From an uncultured Aeromonadales bacterium (GTDB lineage: Bacteria > Pseudomonadota > Gammaproteobacteria > Enterobacterales > Succinivibrionaceae), in the NCBI GenBank assembly GCA_902782145.1, contig CACZLZ010000006.1, positions 1 through 64,000 of the forward strand: a stretch of DNA of 64,000 nt. Direction: 5' to 3'. Below the pieces are notes generated by a model. The model ran no database searches. It worked only from the letters and a program-made list of their open reading frames with translations, and had not been told where the DNA came from. A program made the translations under genes and the position numbers. Positions 18,518-26,598 of this stretch are shown piece by piece (the first letter of the stretch is position 1; each line of letters opens with the position of its first letter).

Positions 18518-20281
18518 ATGGATATGCTTGTGGAACTGATCCTTATGATCCCCCTGGCAGCCGCCCTGGCCTTCTTCTGGTTCAAGAACCGCCGCATGCG
18601 CAGCCACCTGTCCGAGCTGGAGTACCGGGTCAGGGCCTATGAGGAGATCATGAACCACAGCTCGGACATCATCTGGCTCAAGGATCGGGAGCGCCGGCTG
18701 CAGTTTGTGAACAAGTCCTACTACCACCTGTTCCCCCTGGTGGACAGCTTTGTGGGCCTCCGGGATGAGGATCTGGCGGACAAGTTCCTGGCCGACGGCT
18801 ACCGCCGGGATGACGAGTATGTGATCAGAAACGGCAAGGAGTACCGCTACCAGGAGAATGACAAGGGCTCCGTCTGGTATGAGACGGTGAAAATGCCGGT
18901 GAAGGATCCTGACGGCACGGTGATGGGCTGCGCCGGCCTGGCCCATGACATCACCGACCGCAAGGAGAAGGAACTGAAGATCTATGAGATGGAGCATGTG
19001 GACTATCTCACAGGTCTGGGCAACCGCCACTCCCTGGTGACCGGATATCCTGAGATCCTCGCTGCGGCCCTGGAGAACGGCGTGGACACCTACATGATCA
19101 TGATCAGCATTGACAACTTCAAGCTGGTCAACGCCTCCTGCGGCTTTGCCTGCGGCGATGAGATCCTGCGTCAGCTCTCCTTCCGCCTCCGGAACTTCGT
19201 CAAGAACCTCAAGGCCCGGGCCGCCCGGGTTGCCGGGGATGAGTTCTGCCTGATTGTGGAGAACATTCACCGCCGGCTCAACATCACTGAGCTTATGGAG
19301 AGCCTCAGGCGCCAGATCTGCGAGCCGGTGACGGTCAGCGGCAACACCGTGGCGGTGGAGCTGAGTTTCGGTGTCAGCACGGCCCCGGGGGACACCCGGG
19401 ACTTTGAGGAGCTGTTCAAGTGCGCCGAGCTCTGCATCCGCTACGGGAAGAAGCACGCCCGCCACGGGGCCGTGTATTTTGCCGATATCTCCAACAGCGT
19501 GGTGGTCAGGAATGTGAAGATTGAGTGCGAACTGCTCAATGCCATTGCCAACAATGAGCTGACCATCGCCTACCAGCCCAAGATCAACGCCGATGACGGG
19601 CGCCTGCTGGGGGCCGAGGCCCTGATCCGCTGGCACAACCGCACCTTGGGGGACATTGAGCCCGGGGAGTTCATCGCCCTGGCGGAGGAGAACGGGATCA
19701 TCATCGAGATCGGTTACTGGGTCATCGAGAAGTGCATCACCCAGAACCTGGAGTGGGGCGCCTGCGGCTATGAGATGAAGCCCATCTCCATCAACCTCAC
19801 CCGCCGGCAGTTCCTGGATCCCAACCTCATGAATGTGGTGGCGGGACTGTTCACCAAGTACAACTATCCTCCGGAGCTGCTGGAGTTTGAGACCACGGAG
19901 AAGATCTTCTCCGAGAACTTCCTCCAGGCCCGGACTGCTGCCGAGTCCCTGCATTCCCTGGGGGTGACCCTCACCCTGGATGACTTCGGCACCAGCTTCG
20001 CCAACATGATTGAGATCACCTCCCTGTGTGTCAACACCCTGAAGCTCAAGCGGGCCTTTGTCCAGGACATTGACAGCAACCTGGGCAAGCAGGAGGTGGT
20101 CCGGACCATCTACAATCTCAGCCGCCGCTTTGAACTCCACCTTATCGCCGAGGGCGTGGAGACCAACCGGGAGTTCAACAAGATCACCGGCATTGGCATC
20201 AAGTCCATCCAGGGCTTCTACTACTCCCGGCCCCTCTTGCCGGTGGACTTCGAGAAGTTTATCGGCGAGAACCACCTGTAG
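18518..20281 (+). CDS. PAS-GGDEF-EAL cyclic-di-GMP signalling protein
   Basis: 587 residues from the ATG at 18518, which follows GGAGGTG; the frame is open further upstream but without a ribosome binding site. One N-terminal membrane helix (about 3-22, LVELILMIPLAAALAFFWF), a PAS domain (about 35-150, SSDIIWLKDRERRLQFVNK), a GGDEF domain (about 160-320) and an EAL domain (about 330-580). The cyclase signature is AGDEF rather than GGDEF; some AGDEF proteins are active. The phosphodiesterase motifs EAL, DDFGTS and AEGVET and the late SIQGFYYSRPL are kept; the usual KIDRSF segment reads KLKRAF. Likely a phosphodiesterase or dual enzyme tuned by the PAS domain. Not linked to neighbours, though it sits 3.4 kb from type IV pilus genes. 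Confidence 0.92.
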   Translation: MDMLVELILMIPLAAALAFFWFKNRRMRSHLSELEYRVRAYEEIMNHSSDIIWLKDRERRLQFVNKSYYHLFPLVDSFVGLRDEDLADKFLADGYRRDDEYVIRNGKEYRYQENDKGSVWYETVKMPVKDPDGTVMGCAGLAHDITDRKEKELKIYEMEHVDYLTGLGNRHSLVTGYPEILAAALENGVDTYMIMISIDNFKLVNASCGFACGDEILRQLSFRLRNFVKNLKARAARVAGDEFCLIVENIHRRLNITELMESLRRQICEPVTVSGNTVAVELSFGVSTAPGDTRDFEELFKCAELCIRYGKKHARHGAVYFADISNSVVVRNVKIECELLNAIANNELTIAYQPKINADDGRLLGAEALIRWHNRTLGDIEPGEFIALAEENGIIIEIGYWVIEKCITQNLEWGACGYEMKPISINLTRRQFLDPNLMNVVAGLFTKYNYPPELLEFETTEKIFSENFLQARTAAESLHSLGVTLTLDDFGTSFANMIEITSLCVNTLKLKRAFVQDIDSNLGKQEVVRTIYNLSRRFELHLIAEGVETNREFNKITGIGIKSIQGFYYSRPLLPVDFEKFIGENHL

Positions 20282-20824
20282 CCCGCTGCCGGATCTGCGC
20301 CGGCGGCCGTCCATGCTGCCGGCAGGGCACCGGGATCATGGGCGGGGCTGGCTTGCGGGCCAGGGCAGGGAAGTACTGAAGATCTGGCTGGGCCTGGTGG
20401 CATGCCGGGCACCCGTTCCTGTGCTCCGCCTCCGATCCTGCACCCCGTCATCTCCCTTCCGGCATGAGCCGAAGTCTTTCTGGCAGCATTCCCTTTCTCA
20501 TAACGGCACTCCGGATCTGATCTGGGCTCTGCTCCCCAGATGATCACGGCCCAGCCCCGTAACCGATCCCACTTCCAGCTCCGAACATCACCCCTTACCC
20601 TTACCCTCACCCTCACCTCCCGGCCCCTGTCATGTATGTGGATCTCCGGCACCGGCGCCGCATTGCCGGGAGAACCTCCTTCCCAGGCTCCGGGCTGGCC
20701 GCTCGGTGTGCCGTCCGCAACGGGATCGGCGGATCCCGGACCTCACCCTGAGAGCTGGTCACAAAAAAATCCCGGGCTCCTGGCGGGGAACTCGGGATGG
20801 TGCGGATCACCTGATCCGGGGGGG
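20282..20824. other. Intergenic region between the GGDEF-EAL gene and mrcA
   Basis: The two genes converge here. No gene with a start signal was seen. A C-rich telomere-like tract lies at 20591-20612. AAAAAAATCCCGGG near 20764 faces the end of mrcA and, on the minus strand, gives a short CCCGGGA-TTTTTTT signal that could be a weak terminator. Confidence 0.4.
20591..20612 (-). repeat. Telomere-like G-run tract, G-quadruplex motif on the minus strand
   Basis: On the plus strand four runs of three or four C are spaced by TTA, TTA and TCA. The minus strand is therefore four G-runs with 3-base loops, a standard G-quadruplex pattern. It lies 213 bases downstream of the mrcA stop, on the strand that would be in its RNA. 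Confidence 0.7.
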
Positions 20825-23296
20825 TCAGAAGATGTCGCTGGCCGAGGGCACGGAGTTACCGCCGCCCCCGGAGCTCCGGGTGCCGTAGTCAAAGTAACTG
20901 TTGCTGGCGCCGCCGGTGTAGACCGAGTGATCAGCAGGGTTGGTGCCTACCTCAAAGAACTCGTTCCGGGAGTTGCCGGCGCCGTCACCTACGAAGAGAC
21001 CGGTGGAGCGGCTCACCCTCTTGGTGATCACCGTCTCCGGCTGATACACCGGGTTCACCGGGGAGTTCTTCATGTAAGGCACCATGAAGTAGTTCCAGAT
21101 GGGCTGGGCGGCGGTTGCCCCGGATTCCCTTCCCAGGCTCCGGGCGTGATTGTCAAAGCCGATCCACACGCTGGTCACCACGCTGCCGTTGAGACCGGTG
21201 AACCAGCAGTCCTTGGACTCGTTGGTGGTGCCGGTCTTGCCGGAGAAGTCCTTGCGGTCGGGCATCGCCTTGGCGGTGCGCCAGCCGGTGCCGTTGAAGC
21301 CGCCCAGGCCTCTTTCAGCACCGCCGTAGATGCCGGTGTGCATCATCTCGGACACCAGGAACGCGTTGGCGTGGGAGAGAACCTGCCGGGCGATGCGGTG
21401 TCCCTTGCCGTCGGAGTAGGACACTGTGTCCAGCACATGATCCTCGCAGGTGGTGCAGGCGATCACCGGGTTGGCCTCATACAGGATCTTGCCGGTGTCA
21501 TCCTCAATGCGCTGGACAATGTAGGGATGGATGAGGAAGCCGCCGTTGGAGATGGCCGCATAGCCCCGGGCCAGCTCCAGGGGAGTCATCTCCAGGGTTC
21601 CCAGGGCCAGGGGATCGTTCTGGTAGGCCTTGGGCACCGCAAAGCCCAGCTTCTCCAGATGGGCCACCACATTCTTCAGCCCCGTGGCCCGCAGCAGGCG
21701 CACTGCCACCACGTTCTTGGATTTGGCCAGGGCCTCCCGGAGGGTGATGGGACCGTCATAGGTGTTGGGGGAGTTCTTGGGATGCCACTTCAGGTGCTTG
21801 CCGGTCTCCCAGGATCCGATGGGCACGTCCAGCACCACGCTGGAGAGGGTGAAGCCGTGCTCAATGGCCGCAGAATAGATGAAGGGCTTGATGTTGGAGC
21901 CCGGCTGGCGCTTGGCCTGCTCGGCCCGGTTGAACTTGCTCTGGGTGAAGCTGAAGCCCCCCACCATGGCCCGGATGGCGCCGTTCTGGGGATCCAGGGA
22001 GACCAGGGCTGACTGGACTGCGGGGATCTGGGCCAGCTGCAGGACACCCTTCTCGTCGGTGTAGACATAAATCATCTGCCCCGGCTTGGCCACGTCCTTG
22101 GCTGAGCGGGGGGTGCCGGTGGTACGGCGGTCGGTCAGGAACCGGGCGGCCCACTTGATCCCGTCCCAGGGGATGACCCCGTGGATCCCGTTCTTGATGG
22201 ACACGTCAATCTCCCGGTCGGAGACCTTGTTGATCACCGCCGGCAGCAGCTTGCTGACCGCCGGCTGACCCTTTAAATAGTCCTGGATCTGTTCCTCGTC
22301 CCAGGGCCGATCCTTGGAGGACCACAGCTCCCTGGCGGCGCCCCGGTAGCCGTGGCGGCGGTCATATTCCATGATCCCCTTGAACACCGCCTCGTCGGCC
22401 AGGGTCTGGACTTCGGAGTTCACGGTGGTGTAGACCCGGATCCCCTTGGTGGTCACCGCCTCGCCGAAGCGGTCGATGACCCGCTGGCGGGCCATCTCGC
22501 TGATGTAGTCGGATCTGAACTCGATCTCCGGGCCGTGGAAGGAGGCCACCAGGGGCTCGTCCACCGCCTCGTCGTGCTCGGCCTTGGTGATGTAGCCGTA
22601 TTCCAGCATCTTGGCCAGCACCAGGTTCCGGCGCTCCCGGGACTTCTCGGGATGGGAGATGGGGTTGTAGGTGGAGGGGGCCTTGGGCAGGCCGGCCAGC
22701 ACTGCCATCTCGCTGAGGGTCAGCTCGCTGAGCTTCTTGCCGAAGTAGACCTTGGAGGCTGCCAGCACGCCGTAGGAGTTGTGGCCCAGGGCGATCTTGT
22801 TCAGGTACAGCTCCATGATCTGATCCTTGGTCAGCTCCCGCTCCATCTTGATGGAGATGATCAGCTCCTTGAGCTTTCTCTCAAAGGTCCGCTCCCGGGT
22901 GAGGAAGAAGTTCTTGGCCACCTGCTGGGTGATGGTGCTGGCGCCCTGCTTCTTCTTCCGGGTTTTGGCGAACTCCACCGCCGCCCGGATGATGCCCACG
23001 GCGTCAAAGCCGGAATGCTCGTAGAAGCGCTGATCCTCGATGGACACGAAGGCGTTTATGAGCATCTTGGGGATCTCGGAGATGGACACGGGCTCACGCT
23101 TGATCTGCCCGAACACGAACATCAGCTTCCCGTCGCTGGAGTAGATGTGCATGGGAGTCTCAAACTCCACATTCTTCAGTTCGTTGATGTCCGGCAGCTC
23201 CCGTTCCATCTTGAGGAAGAAGACGCAGCCGCAGGCAATGCCCACGGACACGCACAGCAGGAGAAACCAGAAGGTGCGGCGGATAAAGGTCAACAT
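20825..23296 (-). CDS. mrcA: Penicillin-binding protein 1A, bifunctional peptidoglycan synthase
   Basis: 823 residues. It has an N-terminal membrane anchor (about 5-28), a GT51 glycosyltransferase domain (about 55-230) with EDQRFYEHSGFD and GASTITQQVAKNFFL, an OB-like insert, and a transpeptidase domain with the three class A motifs: SNIK (in RQPGSNIKPF), SKN and KTGTTNE. It polymerises and cross-links peptidoglycan at the inner membrane. The GGAAG ribosome binding site precedes the ATG. It is divergent from pilMNOPQ, the same arrangement as mrcA and the hof genes in enterics. Confidence 0.96.
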   Translation of the reverse strand: MLTFIRRTFWFLLLCVSVGIACGCVFFLKMERELPDINELKNVEFETPMHIYSSDGKLMFVFGQIKREPVSISEIPKMLINAFVSIEDQRFYEHSGFDAVGIIRAAVEFAKTRKKKQGASTITQQVAKNFFLTRERTFERKLKELIISIKMERELTKDQIMELYLNKIALGHNSYGVLAASKVYFGKKLSELTLSEMAVLAGLPKAPSTYNPISHPEKSRERRNLVLAKMLEYGYITKAEHDEAVDEPLVASFHGPEIEFRSDYISEMARQRVIDRFGEAVTTKGIRVYTTVNSEVQTLADEAVFKGIMEYDRRHGYRGAARELWSSKDRPWDEEQIQDYLKGQPAVSKLLPAVINKVSDREIDVSIKNGIHGVIPWDGIKWAARFLTDRRTTGTPRSAKDVAKPGQMIYVYTDEKGVLQLAQIPAVQSALVSLDPQNGAIRAMVGGFSFTQSKFNRAEQAKRQPGSNIKPFIYSAAIEHGFTLSSVVLDVPIGSWETGKHLKWHPKNSPNTYDGPITLREALAKSKNVVAVRLLRATGLKNVVAHLEKLGFAVPKAYQNDPLALGTLEMTPLELARGYAAISNGGFLIHPYIVQRIEDDTGKILYEANPVIACTTCEDHVLDTVSYSDGKGHRIARQVLSHANAFLVSEMMHTGIYGGAERGLGGFNGTGWRTAKAMPDRKDFSGKTGTTNESKDCWFTGLNGSVVTSVWIGFDNHARSLGRESGATAAQPIWNYFMVPYMKNSPVNPVYQPETVITKRVSRSTGLFVGDGAGNSRNEFFEVGTNPADHSVYTGGASNSYFDYGTRSSGGGGNSVPSASDIF

Positions 23297-23700
23297 ATGC
23301 TTCCCGGTAAAGTCAGTGCGCCGGCGGGGCGGGGATCATGACACATGGAGAGCCCTCCAGAGGCCGCCGGATGTTCTGACGCCAATTTTACCACAGTTGC
23401 CATACCCTCAAAACCAAGCCCGGGACCTGGGCAGGGCAGGGGACCACCCGGTCCCGGCAGAGCCCTTGAAAGGGGCACAAAAGAACGGATTAGCAAGTTG
23501 CGTGCCATTTCCCGGAAAAGCCCCGTCTGCTCAATAAGCGGTCCAAATGCTCACCAAATCCGCAGTATCCGCCAAAAAGGGACATTTTGTTATGCTCGTC
23601 AAAATAGCGAGTTTTGAACAAGATCTGCTGCTAGACCTTTTGAATTTCCCGGCTAGAATAAAAAAATGTAGTATTTTTCACTAACAGCACGGATGCATTT
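23297..23700. other. Divergent promoter region between mrcA and pilM
   Basis: AT content rises sharply toward pilM. CTAGAAT at 23653-23659 could be the -10 for the pil operon, and ATTTTACC at 23382-23389 (TAAAAT on minus) a -10 for mrcA. No gene is visible. Confidence 0.4.
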
Positions 23701-24777
23701 ATGCGTTATCTAGTAAACAAAAATCAAGGCAACTTCTATTCCATGATAGGAATAGACTTTGGTAGCCAGTCTATCAAGGCCGTTGCAATCAAAGGCAAGA
23801 AAGGCAGTTTCCAGATTGAGCAGTGCTCTGAAGTTCCTACTCCCAAGGGAGCGATAATGGATTACCAGATCCAGAATCAGGAAGCTGTGACCAAGGCTGT
23901 GGGAACCCTTCTCAAGCAGATGGGCGCCAAAACCAAGTATGTCGCCACATCAGTCTCGGGTTCCAATGTCATCAGCAAGATCATTCCAGTGGAAAACACC
24001 ATTGACACGGACGAGGCGCTCCAGGACTTCATCAGCCGGGAGTCGGAATCCATAGTTCCCTTCGCCAACTCCGAAGAGGTGAGCCTTGACTACGAGATCG
24101 TGGGGCCCAACCTTGAGGATCCCTCCAAGAACGACGTGCTGATCAGTGCCACCAAGACCCAGAACATCCGGGACCGGGACATCATCCTGTCCGAGTGCGG
24201 GTGCGACGTGAAGGTCATCGACCTGTCCGTCCACGCCATGGGCCGGGCCGCCACCGCCCTGGTGCCTGAGCTGGCCAACACCGAGTCCAAGGTCTGTGCT
24301 GTTGTTGACATCGGCGCGGTGACCATGACCTTCGGGATCATGGTCAACGGCGAGATTGTCTACTCCCGTCTCCAGAGCTTCGGCGGAGACAACTACACCC
24401 AGTCCATCGCCCACTTCTACAACGTCCCCTACGAGGAGGCAGAGAAGATGAAGGTGCAGGAGCGCCTTCCCACCGATGCCAAGCATGACGTGGAGCCCCA
24501 GCACTTCTCCATGCTCTGCAACCAGATAAAGAGAAACCTGCAGCTGTACTCATCCGCATCCAACAACACCAAGGTGGATCTGGTGGTGCTCACCGGCGGC
24601 GGAAGCCTGGTCCCCAATCTGGCCGACTACCTGTCCAATCAGATCAAGAAGGAGGTCAGACATCCGAACCTGCTTGACCTGGCCCCCAATCTGAAGACCG
24701 ACGTCTTCAAGCACGGCGCCAAGTACATGACCGCACTGGGTCTCGCATTAAGGAGCTTTGAACCATGTCAAATATAA
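23701..24777 (+). CDS. pilM: Type IV pilus assembly ATPase-fold protein PilM
   Basis: 358 residues. An actin-like (FtsA-fold) cytoplasmic protein that binds the N-terminal tail of PilN and links the inner-membrane ring to the pilus motor. The phosphate-1 loop is GIDFGSQSIKAVAI, the second is VVDIGAVTMTFGI and the adenosine motif VVLTGGGSLVPNLADYL. The chosen ATG gives 14 residues before the conserved core; Met15 (23743) is an alternative. It overlaps pilN by 13 bases and heads pilMNOPQ. Confidence 0.93.
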   Translation: MRYLVNKNQGNFYSMIGIDFGSQSIKAVAIKGKKGSFQIEQCSEVPTPKGAIMDYQIQNQEAVTKAVGTLLKQMGAKTKYVATSVSGSNVISKIIPVENTIDTDEALQDFISRESESIVPFANSEEVSLDYEIVGPNLEDPSKNDVLISATKTQNIRDRDIILSECGCDVKVIDLSVHAMGRAATALVPELANTESKVCAVVDIGAVTMTFGIMVNGEIVYSRLQSFGGDNYTQSIAHFYNVPYEEAEKMKVQERLPTDAKHDVEPQHFSMLCNQIKRNLQLYSSASNNTKVDLVVLTGGGSLVPNLADYLSNQIKKEVRHPNLLDLAPNLKTDVFKHGAKYMTALGLALRSFEPCQI

Positions 24778-25382
24778 ACCTGTTACCTTGGCGTGAGGTG
24801 CTCAAGAGCCGCAAGGACAAGAGCTTCTACACCTACCTGGGCGTTGTCGTCGTGATTGCCGTCCTGTGCGGAATGGCAGGCTTCTTCACCCTGGACTGGA
24901 TGATCGACCGTCAGGGCCAGCGTAATGCCTACCTTGAGCAGGAGATCAAGAAACTGGATGACAAGATCAGCAAGATCAGCACCCTCAAGGCTGACATCCA
25001 GAGCATGCTCCAGCGTATGGACACTATCAACCGGCTCCAGGAGTCCCGGAACCAGGTGGTCCACCTGCTGAACGATCTGCCCACCTTTGTCAGCAGCGGT
25101 ATCTATCTTGACAAGGTCGCCTTCAAGGACGGCCGGGTCAACGTGAGCGGTGCCACTGAGGCCCATCTGCGCGTGGTCACCATGATCCGTGCCATTGAGG
25201 CCAGCACCTGGCTGAAGAACCCGGTGATCAAGGACATCGTGGCCAAGCGTAACAGCAACAGCGTGGTCGCTGCCGCAGCTGCCAAGTTTGGACTGAATCT
25301 CAACAACTTCGACATGTCCTTCATGGTTCCCTATTCCAAGGAGCAGACCGAAGTCACCAACAAGACCAGGGGTAGAAGATAA
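24765..25382 (+). CDS. pilN: Type IV pilus inner-membrane protein PilN
   Basis: 205 residues. It begins SNINLLPWRE, the conserved short motif (INLLPWRE) that inserts into PilM, then one membrane helix (about 20-45), a coiled coil (about 48-90, EQEIKKLDDKISKI) and a ferredoxin-like periplasmic domain. AAGGAGC lies well placed before its ATG inside pilM. Stop and the pilO start overlap by one base. Confidence 0.94.
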   Translation: MSNINLLPWREVLKSRKDKSFYTYLGVVVVIAVLCGMAGFFTLDWMIDRQGQRNAYLEQEIKKLDDKISKISTLKADIQSMLQRMDTINRLQESRNQVVHLLNDLPTFVSSGIYLDKVAFKDGRVNVSGATEAHLRVVTMIRAIEASTWLKNPVIKDIVAKRNSNSVVAAAAAKFGLNLNNFDMSFMVPYSKEQTEVTNKTRGRR

Positions 25383-26017
25383 TGGCTATTGACTTAAACA
25401 ATCTGGATTTTCACAATCCCGGATCCCTGCCGCTGCCGGTGAAGTTCGCGATGCTGGTGGGTGTGTTCGCTCTCATCATTCTGGGCTTTGTTTGGTACCT
25501 GGCCTGGAGCGACGACTGCAAGATGGATGACCTGCAGAGGGCTGAGGACAAGGAGCAGACCCTGAAAAAGGACTTCTCTGAGAAGGCTCAGCGGGCCAAC
25601 AACATCGAGGCTTATGAGGCTCAGAAGAGAAAACTTCAGTCCATGATCCAGGATCAGCTGAAGATGCTTCCCAACCAGAATGAGGTTGCCCAGCTGCTCA
25701 GTGACATCAGTAAGACCGCCACTGACAACGGTCTGAAGATTGAAAAGATCGAGTGGGCTCCCGAAATCGCCCGGGAAATGTACACCGAGCTTCCCATGAA
25801 CATTGTCATAGTCGGTGACTATGAGAAGATCGGCAACTTCACTGCGGATGTGGCCAATCTCAGCCGTATCGTGGTTATCGAGGAGTTTGTCATCGATCAC
25901 TATGCCAACAACACCGACAACCTGAAGATGACCATGGTTGCCAAGACGTACCGTTACAATTCTGGCAAGGATGGCGCGCCCGCGGTCAGGAAGCCTAACC
26001 AGGGAGGCAGGAGATAA
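25382..26017 (+). CDS. pilO: Type IV pilus inner-membrane protein PilO
   Basis: 211 residues. A short cytoplasmic N-terminus, one membrane helix (about 20-41, FAMLVGVFALIILGFVWYL), a coiled coil (about 47-85) and a periplasmic ferredoxin-like domain with LPMNIVIVGDYEKIGNF, typical of PilO. It pairs with PilN to form the alignment complex. Ends in a short Gly/Arg-rich tail; overlaps pilP by one base. Confidence 0.94.
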   Translation: MAIDLNNLDFHNPGSLPLPVKFAMLVGVFALIILGFVWYLAWSDDCKMDDLQRAEDKEQTLKKDFSEKAQRANNIEAYEAQKRKLQSMIQDQLKMLPNQNEVAQLLSDISKTATDNGLKIEKIEWAPEIAREMYTELPMNIVIVGDYEKIGNFTADVANLSRIVVIEEFVIDHYANNTDNLKMTMVAKTYRYNSGKDGAPAVRKPNQGGRR

Positions 26018-26580
26018 TGAAATCAAAACTAATTCCAGCTGTCATGCTGTCAGTTTCAGCACTGCTGCTGACCGGATGCGACGCTGTGGACAACAGTCTG
26101 CAGGAGTATGTGAGGAATAGCCTGAACCAGCCCACCCAGCCGCCTGAGCCGCTGCCTGAACCGGTGAAGTTCGAGGCCATGCCCTTTGAGCCCCAGACCG
26201 ACCGTTCACCCTTCTCTCTGCCCAAGCCTGAGAACATTGTGGTGAAGCCTACCGGCAAGAAGAGTTCCGACTGCCTGCAGCCTGATCTCTCCAGGCCCAA
26301 GGATCTGCTGGAGCAGTTCTCCCTGGACAACCTCTCCATGAGAGGCACCTTCAAGGACGCTTCCGGCAAGCTCTGGGCCCTGATCAACACCGGATCCAGC
26401 GGAAGCCTGGAGCACCAGAAGGTCACAGTGGGCAACTACATGGGTCTTAACCACGGCAAGATCACTGCTGTCACCCCCAACGCCATTGAGCTTGAAGAGT
26501 ACATCGGCAAGGGCGACGGCTGCTATGAGCTGAAACCCACTCAGCTTGAACTTACCGTCTCTAGCAGTTATGACAAATAA
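26017..26580 (+). CDS. pilP: Type IV pilus lipoprotein PilP
   Basis: 187 residues. A lipoprotein signal with LTGC (Cys21) and Asp at +2, which fits retention in the inner membrane as known for PilP. A Pro/Glu-rich unstructured linker follows (about 40-85), then a small beta-barrel domain (about 95-180, LSMRGTFKDASGKLWALI, VTVGNYMGLNHGKI) that contacts the secretin PilQ. It connects PilNO to the outer-membrane pore. Confidence 0.93.
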   Translation: MKSKLIPAVMLSVSALLLTGCDAVDNSLQEYVRNSLNQPTQPPEPLPEPVKFEAMPFEPQTDRSPFSLPKPENIVVKPTGKKSSDCLQPDLSRPKDLLEQFSLDNLSMRGTFKDASGKLWALINTGSSGSLEHQKVTVGNYMGLNHGKITAVTPNAIELEEYIGKGDGCYELKPTQLELTVSSSYDK

Positions 26581-26598
26581 TTTTTGGCAGGAAATATC

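Noticed and set aside
18446..20314. A 622-codon open frame antisense to the GGDEF-EAL gene
   Set aside because: Composition shadow of a convincingly domain-rich gene on the plus strand.
20540..22012. A 490-codon plus-strand frame overlapping mrcA
   Set aside because: It covers the penicillin-binding domain motifs of mrcA in antisense and has no recognisable protein.
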